A DNA stretch of 7,372 nt from contig CP070706.1 in assembly GCA_020350085.1 (NCBI GenBank), positions 1,719,384-1,726,755 of the forward strand. Reading direction: 5' to 3'. The notes below the pieces were generated by a model. That model made no database searches, was not told the origin of the DNA, and saw only the letters and a program-made list of their open reading frames with translations. This DNA is from Acidobacteriota bacterium. GTDB lineage: Bacteria > Acidobacteriota > Polarisedimenticolia > J045. This document shows, in pieces, positions 5,868 to 7,372 of this stretch (its first letter is position 1; each line of letters opens with the position of its first letter). A program made the position numbers and the translations under genes.

Positions 5868-6800
5868 ATGAACGACAAGATTCTGCTCGGGCCTCAGCGA
5901 CACCAACGGACGGTGGCCGGCGCGCTCGAGGAATTCGGCATCGATGGACAAGTCGCCGTCATCAGCGCCGGCTGGCAGGAGCGCGAATCTGAGCTAAGAG
6001 AGCTTCGCGATCATGTCGGGCTGCCTGCGGTCAACCTTCAGCTACACCGGCGAGCTGAGCAGATCTTCGAGGAAGACCCAGAGCTGTTCGATGCGCTGAG
6101 GCGGCGGCAGCAGCGCCTTCGCCGTTTGCAGCGTCTTTACCGGCTCCAGCTCGACCACGCTCTTGGCGCCGCGCGCGAACTGCTTCGACGCACTGGCGAT
6201 GACCCGGCGCTGATCGAACCCGAGCGTGAGGCCGCCATCGAGGCGGTTCGGGTCCTGGACCGCCATCATCTCGGTCGGGTGACTCAGATCCGGCTCGAGT
6301 TCGACAATCAGTGGCGACTCGAGAACCGTCCGTCCGTCGTGTCGCGCCGCGAGCGAGTCACGCGGGCACTGAACAGATGTCGAGCGGTGTTGATCGCTGG
6401 CGGGCATGTCGCCGTGCTGCTCAATCGTGTGCGACTGTTCGGCCTCGAAAAGGTACTCGAGGAAAAGCCGGTGATCGCGTGGTCTGCCGGTGCGATGGCC
6501 ATCGCGCCGCGGATCGTTCTCTTTCACGACAACCCACCCCAGGGCGCGGGCAACGCCGAGGTGCTCGATCACGGTCTGGGACTCTATCCGCAGGTAATTC
6601 CACTTCCTCACGCCCGCCGCCGGCTCCAGCTCGACGACCCAGTACGCGTCGGTCTGTTCGCCCGTCGCCTCGCTCCCGGACGGGCCGTGGCCCTCGACGA
6701 CGGCTCTTTTCTGCGCTGGGATGGTCAGAGATGGGAAGCGCGTCCCGGGACGCGGCAGCTCGCCTCCTCAGGCGAGTTGCACGAGCTGGTGACTGCATGA
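5868..6800 (+). CDS. Peptidase S51 / class I glutamine-amidotransferase-like protein (cyanophycinase-type fold)
   Basis: The 310-residue protein has no signal peptide or membrane segment, so it is probably cytosolic. The Rossmann-like start is KILLGPQR (4-11) with VAVISAGWQERE (29-40). Residues about 60-110 are a long Arg/Gln/Leu-rich helical stretch with RRRQQRLRRLQRLYRLQLD, unlike ordinary cyanophycinases. CRAVLIAGGH (171-180) precedes the nucleophile elbow VIAWSAGAM (202-210), where Ser206 sits as in S51 serine peptidases; class I amidotransferases have Cys at this point. LFHDNPPQGAG (218-228) and the block GLGLYPQVIPLPHARRRL (236-253) follow; His248 is a candidate catalytic histidine. S51 members cut cyanophycin or Asp dipeptides, but the substrate here cannot be deduced. 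The stop overlaps the next start as ATGA, so the two genes are translationally coupled. Confidence 0.8.
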   Translation: MNDKILLGPQRHQRTVAGALEEFGIDGQVAVISAGWQERESELRELRDHVGLPAVNLQLHRRAEQIFEEDPELFDALRRRQQRLRRLQRLYRLQLDHALGAARELLRRTGDDPALIEPEREAAIEAVRVLDRHHLGRVTQIRLEFDNQWRLENRPSVVSRRERVTRALNRCRAVLIAGGHVAVLLNRVRLFGLEKVLEEKPVIAWSAGAMAIAPRIVLFHDNPPQGAGNAEVLDHGLGLYPQVIPLPHARRRLQLDDPVRVGLFARRLAPGRAVALDDGSFLRWDGQRWEARPGTRQLASSGELHELVTA

Positions 6801-7372
6801 CGCCCGTAATCGACGACCTCGAGCGTGTCGTGCACCAGGGATCGGCGGCCATGGATGCCTTCTTCGCCGAGAACAGCTTTCCGCTCGCCGAAGGGACGAA
6901 GGTGACGTTCGTTTTCCGCGGCAGAGCTGATGCGGTCCATCTCCGACACTGGATCTACGGCCTGCCTTCGTCGATGCCGTTCATGCGCGTGGCAAGTAGT
7001 GACGTGTGGCGTCTGACGATCGACCTGCCGGAGCGATCGCGGGTGGAATACAAGCTCGAGGTGATCAGCAACGGAGAGCATCAGCTGATCCGTGATCCGC
7101 TCAATCCGCTGCTCGCTCGAGACCCGTTCGGCGCGAACTCGGTTTGCCACTCCAGCGGTTACGAAACGCCGGATTGGACGCTTCCGGACCCCGAAGCACG
7201 CCCCGGACGTCTGCGTCGCTTGGTCCTTCACAGCGAGGCCCTGCAGCAGACGGAACGCATCCAAGTCTACGTGCCGGCGCGCTTTCGTCGTCGGCGTCAG
7301 TATCCGCTATTGATCGTACACGACGGCACGGACTACCTGCGTTACGCAAGCCTGCAGACCGTCCTCGACAAC
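6797..7372 (+). CDS. Enterochelin-esterase-like (Fes/Esterase D family) alpha/beta hydrolase, C-terminus cut by window edge
   Basis: The ATG at 6797 overlaps the previous TGA (ATGA). The window holds 192 residues, without a signal peptide. Residues about 32-125 form an N-terminal E-set/Fes-N-like beta domain: GTKVTFVFRG (33-42), WRLTIDLPERSRVEYKLEV (71-89) and RDPLNPLLARDPFGANSV (99-116). The last of these is the typical Asp-Pro-Leu-Asn block of such proteins. The catalytic esterase domain begins around 138 and shows RIQVYVPARF (154-163) and YPLLIVHDGTDYL (169-181), the opening strands of the Fes/esterase D domain. The GXSXG nucleophile, Asp and His lie beyond 7372. Family members hydrolyse siderophore esters, feruloyl esters or mycolyl-type esters. 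No siderophore genes are visible here, and coupling to the S51-like hydrolase suggests a shared small-molecule or peptide substrate. Confidence 0.85.
   Translation, partial: MTPVIDDLERVVHQGSAAMDAFFAENSFPLAEGTKVTFVFRGRADAVHLRHWIYGLPSSMPFMRVASSDVWRLTIDLPERSRVEYKLEVISNGEHQLIRDPLNPLLARDPFGANSVCHSSGYETPDWTLPDPEARPGRLRRLVLHSEALQQTERIQVYVPARFRRRRQYPLLIVHDGTDYLRYASLQTVLDN

Noticed and set aside
5646..5951. Reverse 101-codon open frame (ends VGVGPWK)
   Set aside because: It overlaps the start of the S51-like gene in antisense, has no recognised domain and no clear ribosome binding site. It might be a relic, but I cannot support a gene.
6725..7264. Reverse 179-codon open frame
   Set aside because: Antisense shadow of the esterase gene, with no motif. 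The forward frame has Fes-family blocks.
1..7372. tRNA, rRNA, CRISPR array, insertion sequence, attachment site
   Set aside because: No direct-repeat array, transposase motif, flanking inverted repeats or RNA-gene-like sequence was seen on either strand.

Overview
The window is about 7.4 kb of GC-rich bacterial DNA. It reads like a Gram-negative genome, most likely Pseudomonadota, possibly a gammaproteobacterium. That guess rests on the signal-peptide-bearing DUF255 protein, the YfiR/hybrid-kinase relic and the codon use (CTC, GAG and GTC are favoured). It is an inference; no rRNA or other marker gene is present.

Layout. (1) Positions 1-760, minus strand: the N-terminal 253 residues of an exported DUF255/thioredoxin-fold protein (YyaL/SPATA20 type), running off the left edge. 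(2) A 107-bp divergent intergenic region with small palindromes. (3) Positions 868-3560, plus strand: a type III polyketide synthase with an intact Cys-His-Asn triad, an overlapping isoprenylcysteine-carboxyl-methyltransferase-like membrane protein, and, 108 bp on, a PlsC-like acyltransferase whose HX4D motif reads HX4E. The first two match the SrsA/SrsB (BpsA/BpsB) pairing known from alkylresorcinol and alkylpyrone pathways, so the group is probably a phenolic-lipid or pyrone-lipid locus. (4) Positions 3512-5450, minus strand: a decayed signalling cassette. It holds remnants of a YfiR (DUF4154) periplasmic protein fused by deletion to remnants of a hybrid histidine kinase (membrane helix, HAMP, HATPase, receiver-like domain, receiver). 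It carries an amber codon at a conserved Trp position, two apparent internal deletions (one removing the whole phosphoacceptor-His domain), an N-box substitution and at least two small frameshifts. Only the last receiver domain survives as a clean ORF, and its tail overlaps the end of the acyltransferase gene. (5) Positions 5451-5867: no gene recognised. (6) Positions 5868-7372, plus strand: a translationally coupled pair, a peptidase S51/class I glutamine-amidotransferase-like protein and the N-terminal part of an enterochelin-esterase-like alpha/beta hydrolase, running off the right edge.

How the parts work together. The PKS would condense malonyl-CoA onto a long acyl starter, the ICMT-like enzyme would methylate the product in the membrane, and the acyltransferase may supply or further acylate a lipid; the last step is speculative. 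The S51-like/Fes-like pair looks like a separate small hydrolase operon acting on an unknown peptide, ester or amide. The signalling relic probably no longer works as a two-component system. The most interesting items are the PKS-ICMT-HX4E acyltransferase cassette, the S51-like protein with a helical insertion coupled to an esterase, and the fossil YfiR-kinase fusion.
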